Of a stretch of 64,000 nucleotides of DNA, positions 8,915 to 17,017 are shown piece by piece. The DNA is from Sinorhizobium fredii. GTDB taxonomy: Bacteria; Pseudomonadota; Alphaproteobacteria; Rhizobiales; Rhizobiaceae. The stretch covers positions 1,322,501 through 1,386,500 of the forward strand of contig NZ_CP024307.1 of the NCBI RefSeq assembly GCF_002944405.1. The letters run 5' to 3'. Within the stretch, counting starts at the first letter, position 1; the number at the start of each line of letters is the position of its first letter. Both the position numbers and the translations under genes were made by a program. The notes below the pieces were generated by a model that saw only the letters and a list, made by a program, of their open reading frames with translations, was not told the origin of the DNA and searched no databases.

Positions 8915-11128
8915 CTAAACGGTCAGCACGTCCTCTATTCGGATCGGCAGGGTGCGCACGCGCTTGCCGGTCGCGTGGAAGACCGCATTGGCAATCGCCG
9001 GGGCCATGCCGACGAGCGCGATCTCGCCAAGCCCTTTGACGCCGAGCGGATTGACGTGCGGGTCGAGTTCTTCGACGAAATGCGCCTCCAGCTTCGGGAT
9101 ATCCAGATTTACGGGCACGAGATAGTCGGCCATGTGGGCGTTGACCGGGCGCCCGTCGCGCGGATCGAGGACGGTTCGCTCCATCAGCGCCATGCCGATG
9201 CCGCCAATCATGCCGCCGGTGCACTGGCTTGCTGCGAGGCGCGGATTGACGACGCGGCCGATAGCGTATGCGCCGACCGCGCGGCGCACGCGGATTGTCC
9301 CGACGTCCGGATCGACGGCGACCTCGACAAACACGGCTCCGAAGGAATGCATCGAATAGCGTTCGGCAACGTCCGGATCACGCTGCGCAGACGCCTCCAC
9401 CTCGATCGGGGTCCCGAGGCTCGACACGACATCTCCATAGGACTGGCCGGGCGACGGGTCGCCACGGCGACGCAGCCGGCCTCCGGTCCATTCGATCGCA
9501 TCGAGCGCCGCTCCGAAGACTGGCAGGCGCTGGTCGGCAACAGCCTGTTGTGCAGCCTTCTCCTGCACCGCGATGCAGGCGGCGCGGATTGCCGAGCCGA
9601 CAGAGGCCATGGTCCATGAGCCTCCATGGGAGGGAGCAGGCGGATAGTCAGAGCGGCCGAGGCTGAAGCGCACCTGTTCCACCGGCAGGCCGAGCGTTTC
9701 GGCGGCGACCTGTGTCATCGACGTATAGGTCCCGGGACCCATGTCGCTCGCCGCGACGGCGACTTCGGCAGTGCCGTCGGGGAGCAGGCGCACGCGTGCG
9801 CTGGACGGCGCGTGGTAAGCCGGATAGGTGGCCGAGGCCACCCCCATTCCGATCAGGAGGCGGCCGTCGCGCATGGAGCGCGGCTCCGGAGTTCGGCGTG
9901 ACCAGCCGAAGTGGCCCGCGGCCAGGTCGTAACACTTCATCAGCGAACGGCTGGAGAAGGGCTTGTTCTCGCTCTCGTCGATCTCAGGTTCGTTTCGCCG
10001 CCGCAGTTCGATGGGATCGAGCCCGAGGCTGTAGGACAACTCATCCAACGCACATTCGAGCGCAAAGATGCCGCTCGCCTCGCCCGGTCCACGCATATGG
10101 TTTGGCGTGCTGATGTCGAGCTGCTGCAGTCTGTACCGCGTACGCACGTTCCGGCAGGAATACATGTAGCCGCTGGCGCTGGTGAGCGCCTCGGTGAACT
10201 GTTCGTAGCGGCTGGTTTCGCCAGCGCCTTCATGGATGAGGCTTGTCAGCCTGCCGTCCGCGTTTGCGCCGATTGCGATCCGCTGAAGGGTGCGCGGGCG
10301 GTGACCGGTGGTGAAGAACATCTGCTTGCGCGTCAGCACGAGCTTGATGGCCCGCCCGGTCTGCCGCGCGGCCATGGCAGCAAGCGTTACATGCGGCCAT
10401 GTCCTGAGGCTCGTGCCGAAGGCGCCGCCGATGAAAGGACAGACCACCTGCACGTTTTCGGGAGGAATGCCGAATATTGCCGCGATCTCCGCCTGTTCAT
10501 TAACGACGAACTGGCTCTTGCTCCAAAGCGTCAGACGATCGCCGCTCCAGGCAGCGATCGTCGCATGCGGCTCCATCGGGTTGTGGTTCTCCCGTGCGAT
10601 GTCATAGGTTTCGTCGACCTTTACGGGTGCGCTGGCCAGCATCGCGTCGGCGTTGCCGCGTGAAGTGTCCGCGTGTCCCGCTGCCGGGGCGATCGCTTCC
10701 ACTGTCGGGTCCGCGGGATCGACGATCGGCCGCTCCGCTTCGTACGCGAGCTTCAACGATGAGGCTGCCCGTTCGGCTCGGTCGAGCGTGTCGGCAACGA
10801 CGATCGCCACGGGTTGACCGTAAAAGCGTACGCGGTCGTCCTGCAGCACATGCAGCCGCTCGCCGACAGCCGGGTCGATGTAGCTCTTATGCTCGCCATA
10901 GGGCAGGCGTGGTGCGTTCCGATGCGTGATCACCGCAATGACGCCGGGCATGGACTCCACCATGGCGCTGTCGACACCGGCGATGCGGCCAAGGCCGGCA
11001 GTGGCGCTGACGATCACCGCATAGACCTGGCCCGGCTGATTGAAATCCGCGGCGTAGCGCGCATCCCCGGTGACCTTGGCGCGTCCGTCCACTCGCGGCA
11101 GCGGTTTTCCGATGACGCTCGTTGTCAT
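8915..11128 (-). CDS. Xanthine dehydrogenase/aldehyde oxidase family, molybdopterin-binding large subunit
   Basis: 737 aa. The N-terminal Ald_Xan_dh_C a/b-hammerhead domain begins IGKPLPRVDGRAKVTGDARYA at residues 6-26. The molybdopterin-binding part contains the FIGGAFGTSLRTWPH and RGPGEASGIFALECALDEL segments, and near the C-terminus VKGLGEIALVG holds the expected catalytic glutamate. The length matches E. coli PaoC-type periplasmic aldehyde oxidoreductase. It is the last gene of a three-gene operon (Fe-S, FAD, Mo) and overlaps the FAD subunit by 4 bp. The real substrate, an aldehyde or N-heterocycle, cannot be told from sequence. Confidence 0.88.
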   Translation of the reverse strand: MTTSVIGKPLPRVDGRAKVTGDARYAADFNQPGQVYAVIVSATAGLGRIAGVDSAMVESMPGVIAVITHRNAPRLPYGEHKSYIDPAVGERLHVLQDDRVRFYGQPVAIVVADTLDRAERAASSLKLAYEAERPIVDPADPTVEAIAPAAGHADTSRGNADAMLASAPVKVDETYDIARENHNPMEPHATIAAWSGDRLTLWSKSQFVVNEQAEIAAIFGIPPENVQVVCPFIGGAFGTSLRTWPHVTLAAMAARQTGRAIKLVLTRKQMFFTTGHRPRTLQRIAIGANADGRLTSLIHEGAGETSRYEQFTEALTSASGYMYSCRNVRTRYRLQQLDISTPNHMRGPGEASGIFALECALDELSYSLGLDPIELRRRNEPEIDESENKPFSSRSLMKCYDLAAGHFGWSRRTPEPRSMRDGRLLIGMGVASATYPAYHAPSSARVRLLPDGTAEVAVAASDMGPGTYTSMTQVAAETLGLPVEQVRFSLGRSDYPPAPSHGGSWTMASVGSAIRAACIAVQEKAAQQAVADQRLPVFGAALDAIEWTGGRLRRRGDPSPGQSYGDVVSSLGTPIEVEASAQRDPDVAERYSMHSFGAVFVEVAVDPDVGTIRVRRAVGAYAIGRVVNPRLAASQCTGGMIGGIGMALMERTVLDPRDGRPVNAHMADYLVPVNLDIPKLEAHFVEELDPHVNPLGVKGLGEIALVGMAPAIANAVFHATGKRVRTLPIRIEDVLTV

Positions 11129-12102
11129 GCGACTTCTCCTGCCAATTCAAGTGCCCGGACGATCGTCCGCGGCAAGAGCTCCATCTTATAGTGGTTGTCT
11201 CTCAGCGGCCGGGCCTCTCGCACCGCCAACTGGGCGGCCGCCTCGAACGCCTGGCGCTGTGGCGGCTTACCCGCCAGCGCCTCCTCCACGGCGCGCATGC
11301 GCCACGGCCGTGTCCCCACGCCGCCGGTGGCAATCCGCGCTTGACGGATCTGGCCGCTCTCAGTGTCCAGTGCGACCGCTGCCGAGACGAGCGCGAATTC
11401 GTACGAAGCCCGATCGCGCACTTTCAGATAGCGCGCGCGACGGCTATAGGCGCCCGCTGGGACCTGCACGTCAATGATGAGTTCGCCGGGCAGCAAAGTG
11501 TGTTCGAGATGCGGCGCGTCGCCCGGTAGACGGAAGAGGTCCTCCACCGGAAAGCTGCGCTCCCCCTGCGGACCAAGGACCCGCATTGTCGCATCGAGAG
11601 CGACAAGAGCGACCGCGAGGTCGGAAGGATGCGTTGCAATGCAGTGATCGCTCGTGCCGAGAATGGCGTGGCCGGCATGGAGACCGTCGATTGCCGAGCA
11701 GCCCGAACCCGGATCGCGCTTGTTGCACGGCGCGTCGAGCATCCGGAAATAGGGACAGCGGACGCGCTGGAGCAAATTGCCGCCGATCGAGGCCATATTC
11801 CTGAGTTGCGGCGAGGCGCCCTCGATCAGGCTTTCGGCGATGAGCGGCTGCCGGGCTTGCACCTCCGGGTGAGCCGCAACATCAGCCATGCGAGCGAGTG
11901 CACCGATGACAAGAATGTCGTTCTCCACACGGATTTCCGCCAGGGGAAGTGCGTTGATATCGATGAGCTGTTCGGGGCGCTCCACCTCCTCGCGCATGAG
12001 ATCGATGAGGGTCGTGCCGCCGGCGATAAAGCGGGAGCCCGCCGCGGCGGCGGCAATCGCCTGTTCGGCTGTCCTCGCCTTCTCGAGAGTGAAGGGGAAC
12101 AT
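11125..12102 (-). CDS. Molybdenum hydroxylase FAD-binding medium subunit
   Basis: 325 aa from the ATG at 12102, where the family-typical start MFPFTLEKARTAEQAI begins; the open frame extends 20 codons further into the upstream gene. The FAD-binding motif is AGGTTLIDLM (about 34-45), with a second at SIGGNLLQRVRCPYFRM. The C-rich loop CNKRDPGSGCSAIDG, typical of PaoB-like proteins that carry an extra Fe-S cluster, follows at about 145-165. It passes electrons between the Fe-S and Mo subunits. It is 2 bp from the Fe-S gene, so tightly coupled. Confidence 0.88.
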   Translation of the reverse strand: MFPFTLEKARTAEQAIAAAAAGSRFIAGGTTLIDLMREEVERPEQLIDINALPLAEIRVENDILVIGALARMADVAAHPEVQARQPLIAESLIEGASPQLRNMASIGGNLLQRVRCPYFRMLDAPCNKRDPGSGCSAIDGLHAGHAILGTSDHCIATHPSDLAVALVALDATMRVLGPQGERSFPVEDLFRLPGDAPHLEHTLLPGELIIDVQVPAGAYSRRARYLKVRDRASYEFALVSAAVALDTESGQIRQARIATGGVGTRPWRMRAVEEALAGKPPQRQAFEAAAQLAVREARPLRDNHYKMELLPRTIVRALELAGEVA

Positions 12103-12104
12103 GG

Positions 12105-12737
12105 TCAGCTCCTCTCCGCAGCATCCGCTACTGCCGCGACGATGCCGGGGTAGGCGCCGCACCGACAGATATTGCCGCTCATCCAGAACTGGATTTCTTC
12201 AGGCGAGCCGGCGTGGCCTTCCGCGATGCAGCCGACGCCCGACATGATCTGGCCGGGTGTGCAGTAGCCGCATTGCAGCCCGTCATGCTCGATGAAAGCT
12301 GCCTGCAGCGGATGAAGCTCCTCGCCCCTGGAAAGACCCTCGATTGTTGTGATCTCGGCGCCGTCGTGCATGGCGGCCAGCGTCAGGCAGGAAACGACCC
12401 GCCTGCCGTTGAGAAGAACAGTGCAGGCACCACAGGCGCCCTGGTTGCAGCCCTTTTTCGTTCCGGTCAGGTCAAGAGTTTCCCGCAGGACATCAAGCAG
12501 CGACTGACGAGGATCGAGCTCAAGTTCTCGTGCATCGCCATTGACGACCAAACGGACCCGCTCGAGTGCATTGCCGGTTTGGCCTGGGGGAGGAGCGGGC
12601 TGGGCGGCGACAGTGGAAATCGTCGCGAGCGAAGCGGCGCCTCCGGCCATTTGCAGCACCGCCCGGCGCGATACGATGGCCGGGAAGGGAGGCGAAGCTG
12701 CTTCTGCATTGGTTGATGGTGGCTGCCGATTGATCAT
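12105..12737 (-). CDS. Molybdenum hydroxylase [2Fe-2S] small subunit, Tat-exported
   Basis: 210 aa from the ATG at 12737, which has an AGGAG site just upstream. A twin-arginine leader (SRRAVLQMAGGAASLA, about 23-38) indicates export of the folded complex to the periplasm. The plant-type ferredoxin cluster is GCNQGACGACTVLLNGRRV, and the second cluster uses CGYCTPGQIMS and GNICRCGAYPG. The arrangement matches PaoA/YagT of E. coli. It is first in the operon. No XdhC/PaoD-type cofactor-insertion chaperone gene is next to it, which such enzymes usually need. Confidence 0.88.
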   Translation of the reverse strand: MINRQPPSTNAEAASPPFPAIVSRRAVLQMAGGAASLATISTVAAQPAPPPGQTGNALERVRLVVNGDARELELDPRQSLLDVLRETLDLTGTKKGCNQGACGACTVLLNGRRVVSCLTLAAMHDGAEITTIEGLSRGEELHPLQAAFIEHDGLQCGYCTPGQIMSGVGCIAEGHAGSPEEIQFWMSGNICRCGAYPGIVAAVADAAERS

Positions 12738-12944
12738 CAGATTCTCCTGAGAATGCCGTGAAACGGCTGCGATCCTATGAACATGCAGGTCTGAACCGCG
12801 ATCCCCGCGGCTTCGGATGAAAAAGCTATTCGTTTCCTTGACGCCCGCCAGTGATCGGAGTGCTGTTTCTTGCACGAGAGTGCTGTCTCCGAGCCGTGCG
12901 AAGTACCGCCCCGATAGCAGCACATAAGCCAAAGGCTCGATTTG

Positions 12945-13847
12945 CTACGCGAGACGCAGGCGGCGCCAATGGCTTGGCGTTACATTCATGGCTTTGACAA
13001 AACTGCGGGTGAGATGACTTTGATCCGTAAAGCCACAGCGACTTGCGATCTGCTCGATCGGCAACTCTGAATTGACGAGGAGTTCCTGTGCGCGTTCTAT
13101 GCGTCGGCCGAGCAGCCACTGCAGAGGAGACGATCCTGTCGTGGCCTTGAAGGCGCGGGCGAAATGACTGCGCGAGAGCCGACAGGCGCGGGCGAGTTCA
13201 TCAAGGCCGATCTTTCCGTCCAAATGGGCCAGTAACATCTCCTTTGCCCGGCGTTCCTGCCACGGTGCCAGTCCTCCTATCGGACGCGCGACGGCAGGAT
13301 TCTCTGCATAGTGGGTGGTGATGTGCGTGAGCAGCGCCAAAGCGATGTAATCGACGAAAAGGCGGCTCGTCGTCTCTGGGCGCTCGAATGCAGGTGCAAG
13401 GCATGCTCCGAGATGTCTGATGACGTTATCGCTAAAGGCCACGCCGTTGGCCGTTCTAAGCTCGCCCACCGACTTCATATCGTGCTCGTGTTCGAACTGC
13501 CGGATCGCTGCACGCGGCGCGTACATTGAGACGCAGTCCACGGTGCCACGCGTTACGGAGGCATGCTCCTCGTTCAGATCGAGAAAGAGAAACTGCCCTC
13601 GATTTAGCGGCATCATGGACACCGGCTTTCCGTTTACCCAATAGGGGATTGCGGGCAGTTCGCGCCGCTGAAGACAAAGCAGGTAGCCGTTGCTGGTTTC
13701 CATTCGGACAGGCGCTGCGGCCTCGGAGCCGTCCCAACAGTGTCGGCTGCCGGAGATTTCTGCCAACTGTAAATAACGAGTGGTGAGAGTAGGAGGCTGA
13801 TCCAGCCCCACGAACCTGCCCAAGCGCTGCCCAAGCTTTCCACTCAT
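12945..13847 (-). CDS. AraC-family transcriptional regulator
   Basis: 300 aa. The C-terminal pair of helix-turn-helix motifs covers about residues 200-300: GLDELARACRLSRSHFARAF and then PIEQIASRCGFTDQSHLTRS, followed by a VTPSHWRRLR ending. The N-terminal region (1-190) is a ligand or dimerisation domain without a motif I can name. It lies 207 bp upstream of the molybdenum hydroxylase operon on the same strand and is the obvious candidate regulator, though this is inference from position only. The 219-bp region before it contains a perfect 18-bp palindrome. Confidence 0.85.
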   Translation of the reverse strand: MSGKLGQRLGRFVGLDQPPTLTTRYLQLAEISGSRHCWDGSEAAAPVRMETSNGYLLCLQRRELPAIPYWVNGKPVSMMPLNRGQFLFLDLNEEHASVTRGTVDCVSMYAPRAAIRQFEHEHDMKSVGELRTANGVAFSDNVIRHLGACLAPAFERPETTSRLFVDYIALALLTHITTHYAENPAVARPIGGLAPWQERRAKEMLLAHLDGKIGLDELARACRLSRSHFARAFKATTGSSPLQWLLGRRIERAQELLVNSELPIEQIASRCGFTDQSHLTRSFVKAMNVTPSHWRRLRLA

Positions 13848-13966
13848 TGGCGCTCCCCTCTCAGCAGTCGAGCTGCTGGCGAACTATACTCTGCCCGCTG
13901 CACAATTGGAAAGTGTCTGGAAAAATCCAACGGCAGGGGTAAGAGGTCAAGCTTCGCACTGGCGTC

Positions 13967-14007
13967 GTGAATGATCCCGGGTCGAAAAACGACCCGGGAT
14001 CATTCAC
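13967..14007. repeat. Perfect 18-bp inverted repeat with 5-nt loop
   Basis: GTGAATGATCCCGGGTCG (13967-13984) pairs fully with 13990-14007 around an AAAAA loop. There is no T-run on either side, so it is not a classical intrinsic terminator, although it lies 61 bp after the stop of the leftward gene at 14069 and could end that transcript. It is also 120 bp upstream of the AraC gene start. Confidence 0.75.
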
Positions 14008-14068
14008 AGAGCCGGGCCACAGGCAAGAACCGGACATGCTTGCCTAGCCTGCTCTCTCGGGTGCTCGC

Positions 14069-14419
14069 TTAGCGTACGTAGATCGTCAGGCCGCCGTCGG
14101 CGGCTTCCTCGGCGCCGGCGATGTTGTTCATCTCGACATTTTGCGCCTTCAGCTTGGTCGCCAGCGGCTTGTTGGCTTCGACTGCGGCAAACAGGGCGGC
14201 CCGTTGCTGCGCCGATGCCTCATCGATCCACATTCGGGTCTGGCTTTCCTGCTTCAAAGTGTCGATGTCGATGATCCTGACATTGTCGCCCTTGAAGGCG
14301 CGAACGCTTTGGTCGATGTGGCTCGGCCAGTTCATCTTGGCGTCGGTGGCATAGGTGATGCCGCCGAAGCTCAATGTGGAGAGGGCGGCGATGACGGAAA
14401 AAGTCGCAAAGCGGTTCAT
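14069..14419 (-). CDS. Small secreted protein of unknown function
   Basis: 116 aa from the ATG at 14419, which has GGAGCGTGAC immediately upstream; a longer open frame to 14674 lacks support. A signal peptide (MNRFATFSVIAALSTLSF, cleavage near ITYA) gives a periplasmic protein of about 92 residues. The mature part (TDAKMNWPSHIDQSVRAF then an Asp/Ile-rich stretch) ends in GGLTIYVR. I do not recognise a domain. No clear partner gene; it sits between the AraC regulator and a GNAT gene on the same strand. Confidence 0.65.
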   Translation of the reverse strand: MNRFATFSVIAALSTLSFGGITYATDAKMNWPSHIDQSVRAFKGDNVRIIDIDTLKQESQTRMWIDEASAQQRAALFAAVEANKPLATKLKAQNVEMNNIAGAEEAADGGLTIYVR

Positions 14420-14737
14420 TGTCACGCTCCTTTGGTTCGCGGCTGCTGCCCGGACCGGCAATCGAACGCATGACCCGTTGCGATTGCCGAGCCGTCCTGA
14501 CGAGCTCCGCATGGCCAGCACAAGCCGTTTGCGGGTGGGACCATCCGCAGCGAAGGGGTGCTGGACTGTTTCGACTGGTTGAGGCGGCGTTTGCCCTTTT
14601 GCTCTCGGGTGCCGCGCCGTGCCAACGGTTAGGAAACTGGGCCGGAATGTGGCCGTTTCCATGACGTAAGTCACTGAAAAATCATTAAAAATTTTTCATG
14701 TTCGCCGAGTTGAGGAGGCCGGCGAAGAAGTGGGCTT
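14420..14737. other. Intergenic region upstream of the small secreted protein
   Basis: 318 bp. It presumably carries the promoter of the leftward gene ending at 14069. At 14675-14698 is an AT-rich inverted repeat (TGAAAAAT with ATTTTTCA, 8-nt spacer), 40 bp past the stop of the GNAT gene; it may be a weak terminator or a binding site. Nothing else is evident. Confidence 0.4.
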
Positions 14738-15274
14738 TCAGACCGTGCCCGTCCACCGCCGTTCGAACATGAGCATCGACCTGCCGTGATAGGTCGTCCG
14801 CCAGAATTCCCTGAAGCCGTGCTTGAGCGCGACCCGGATCGAGGCCTCGTTGCCGGGCTCAATGATGCAGGTCTTTCTGAGGGCGGGGAACTCTCGGTCG
14901 CCCCAGGCCAGCGCGGCGGAGACGGCCTCCGACGCAAGGCCGCGGCCATGGCTCTTTGGAGAAAGCGCCCAGCCCATCTCCATCGTTCCCTCGAGCGACG
15001 GTGTGATCTGGCGGTGGGGGTCATGGAAGCCGGCCTCACCGATAAAGGCACCGCTCTCCTTATCCTGGAGGGCGAAGAAGCCGAAGCCGAAATAGTGCCA
15101 CATGCCGACCTGACGCAAGAAGCGCGTCCAGGACTGTTCACGCGTGTAGGGAACGCCGCCCGCGTAGCGTGTCACCTCCTCGTCTGAAAAGAGCGCGTTG
15201 TAGGAAGGAAAGTCGTCCCGACGGTAGGGACGCAGAAGAAGCCGCTCGGTCTCGATCACGGGCACACGATGCAT
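14738..15274 (-). CDS. GNAT-family N-acetyltransferase (RimJ/RimL type)
   Basis: 178 aa from the ATG at 15274 (MHRVPVIETERLLLRPYRRD). The ETERLLLR beginning and the acetyl-CoA loop region SPKSHGRGLASEAVSAAL (about 115-132) are typical of the RimJ-like GNAT_3 subgroup, which acetylates protein N-termini or small molecules. The downstream ENEAS-like element appears as EPGNEASIRVALKHGF. It starts 2 bp after the cupin gene stop and is probably co-transcribed with it. The substrate is unknown. Confidence 0.85.
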   Translation of the reverse strand: MHRVPVIETERLLLRPYRRDDFPSYNALFSDEEVTRYAGGVPYTREQSWTRFLRQVGMWHYFGFGFFALQDKESGAFIGEAGFHDPHRQITPSLEGTMEMGWALSPKSHGRGLASEAVSAALAWGDREFPALRKTCIIEPGNEASIRVALKHGFREFWRTTYHGRSMLMFERRWTGTV

Positions 15275-15276
15275 TT

Positions 15277-15825
15277 TCACTCCGGTTTGGCTGATGGGGG
15301 AAATGGTATCGGATCTTGAACCTGAGCCCCGGGCTCCCCGTCCCAGTAGTCGACAACGAAATGCGGGCGGCCGATAAAGTCGAACGAAGCCTCGCCCGTG
15401 CCGGGCCGCCGGGTTCTCGCCAGGAACTTGCCTGAATCGGGATATTCGCAGATTTCCGTCGCCGCCATCGTGGAGATCGACAGATATTTGAGCGGCAGCG
15501 TCCCGGTATTGATCAGGTGATGGGCCGTTTCGGGGCCGCCGGCCGGTGCGCCAAGCACGTCGCCGGGCCCGACGGCAAAGCGTTCCGTTCCGAAGCGGTA
15601 TGTGCCTTCTCCCTCGAGAATGACGAACAGTTCTTCCTCGACATGATGGTTGTGAAAGGGGCAGCCGGATTTGCCGGGCGGCACCTCGCCATAGCTGATG
15701 CCGAGCTCCTTCAGGCCGAGAAGCGCGCCGAAGGAAGCGTCGCGCGATTCGAAGAAGGAGCCGCGGCGCCAATGGTCGAGGGCGAGCTCCTTGAGGCTGA
15801 CCATCGGTTTTCTGTCTTCCGTCAT
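15277..15825 (-). CDS. Cupin-domain protein
   Basis: 182 aa from the ATG at 15825, which follows GGGAGGAG; an in-frame start at 15873 is less well placed. The single cupin barrel has both motifs: PFHNHHVEEELFVILEGEG (about 55-75) with the metal-binding histidines and glutamate, then PGDVLGAPAGGPETAHHLIN. It probably binds a metal and a small ligand; related proteins are dioxygenases, isomerases or sensors. It forms a two-gene unit with the downstream GNAT gene and is divergent from ribH. Confidence 0.8.
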   Translation of the reverse strand: MTEDRKPMVSLKELALDHWRRGSFFESRDASFGALLGLKELGISYGEVPPGKSGCPFHNHHVEEELFVILEGEGTYRFGTERFAVGPGDVLGAPAGGPETAHHLINTGTLPLKYLSISTMAATEICEYPDSGKFLARTRRPGTGEASFDFIGRPHFVVDYWDGEPGAQVQDPIPFPPSAKPE

Positions 15826-16071
15826 GGCTCTCCTCCCGGCCGCGGCGGCCTTCCGCAGCATGAACAGCTTCACCTTGTAGAATCGGCCGCAATATACTTG
15901 AGGTTTTAGGGCTAGTATATGTCGGAACTGTCATCGGGATAGTCCAAAGAGGAACATGGCGCGGCAAATGGCCTCCTGATAGAGGAATTTGCTTGCCATT
16001 CTGTGCAGGCCGTGGTTTGACCGCCGCCTGCGCCGGCCAAGGCCGGCCGATATTTTCAAGACAGGTGATCC

Positions 16072-16533
16072 ATGGCGAAGACCAAGCCCGTCCGCATCCT
16101 GATTGTGGAAGCGCGCTTCTATGACGATATGGCGGATGCAATGCTCGACGGAGCGAAACATGCGCTCGACGCAGCCGGTGCGGCCTATGACATCGTCACG
16201 GTCCCGGGGGCGCTGGAAATCCCCGCGGCCATCGCCATGGCGCTCGACGGCGCCGACGAAGGCGGCACCGAATACGACGGTTTCGTCGCGCTCGGCATGG
16301 TGATCCGCGGAGAAACCTATCATTTCGACATCGTCGCCAACGAGTCGGCGCGCGCCTTGATGGATCTTGCGGTCAGCGAGAGCCTGGCGCTCGGCAATGG
16401 CATTCTGACGGTGGAGAATGAGGAGCAGGCCTGGGCGCGGGCCCGCCGGTCGGAAGGCGACAAGGGCGGCTTTGCGGCGCGCGCCGCGCTTACCATGATC
16501 GAACTGAAAAACAAGCTGAGTGCAGAACAGTGA
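16072..16533 (+). CDS. ribH: 6,7-dimethyl-8-ribityllumazine synthase
   Basis: 153 aa, full length. It joins 5-amino-6-ribitylaminouracil and dihydroxybutanone phosphate to give the RibE substrate. Signatures: [52 protein letters not shown] with the catalytic histidine, and [17 protein letters not shown]. Its stop overlaps the nusB GTG start by 4 bp, so the two are translationally coupled, the common alphaproteobacterial ribH-nusB pair. I see no FMN riboswitch in the 246 bp upstream. Confidence 0.96.
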   Translation: MAKTKPVRILIVEARFYDDMADAMLDGAKHALDAAGAAYDIVTVPGALEIPAAIAMALDGADEGGTEYDGFVALGMVIRGETYHFDIVANESARALMDLAVSESLALGNGILTVENEEQAWARARRSEGDKGGFAARAALTMIELKNKLSAEQ

Positions 16534-17012
16534 CGAACACACCCCCGGATCAGCCGCTGAAGCAGGTCAACCAGCGCGGCGCGGCGCGTCTTGCGGCCGT
16601 TCAGGCGCTTTACCAGATGGAAGTCGGCGGAACCGGCGTGCTCGAGATCGTTGCCGAGTTCGAGGCGCATCGCCTCGGCCAGGAACTGGACGGCGAGACC
16701 TACCTGAAGGCGGACGCCTCCTGGTTCCGCGCGATCGTCTCCGGCGTCGTGCGCGACCAGCGCAAGCTCGACCCATTGATCGGATCGGCCCTTCAGGACG
16801 ATTGGGCACTGTCGCGGCTCGATTCCACCGTCCGCGCCATCCTGCGCGCCGGCACCTTCGAATTGCTGGAGCGCAAGGACGTGCCGGTGCCGGTGATCGT
16901 CACCGAATATGTCGAGATCGCCAAGGCCTTCTTCGAGGACGAGGAGCCGAAGCTCGTCAATGCCGTTCTCGACAGGATCGCCAAGCAGATCCGCGGCGAG
17001 CGGCGGAAATAG
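16530..17012 (+). CDS. nusB: Transcription antitermination factor NusB
   Basis: 160 aa beginning at a GTG that overlaps the ribH stop. NusB with NusE binds boxA RNA during rRNA antitermination. The helical fold signatures [19 protein letters not shown] near the N-terminus and [19 protein letters not shown] with [12 protein letters not shown] near the C-terminus are intact. The upstream in-frame GTG is the only start that fits the ribH overlap. Followed 5 bp later by a transporter gene, probably on the same transcript. Confidence 0.95.
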   Translation: MTNTPPDQPLKQVNQRGAARLAAVQALYQMEVGGTGVLEIVAEFEAHRLGQELDGETYLKADASWFRAIVSGVVRDQRKLDPLIGSALQDDWALSRLDSTVRAILRAGTFELLERKDVPVPVIVTEYVEIAKAFFEDEEPKLVNAVLDRIAKQIRGERRK

Positions 17013-17017
17013 CCCTG

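Noticed and set aside
14675..14698. AT-rich inverted repeat read as a rho-independent terminator
   Set aside because: The stem is almost pure A/T and only 8 bp, too weak for a confident call; kept only as a note.
15826..16071. FMN riboswitch before ribH
   Set aside because: The conserved FMN-aptamer blocks (such as GGGTGAAATTC) are not present in the 246 bp upstream.
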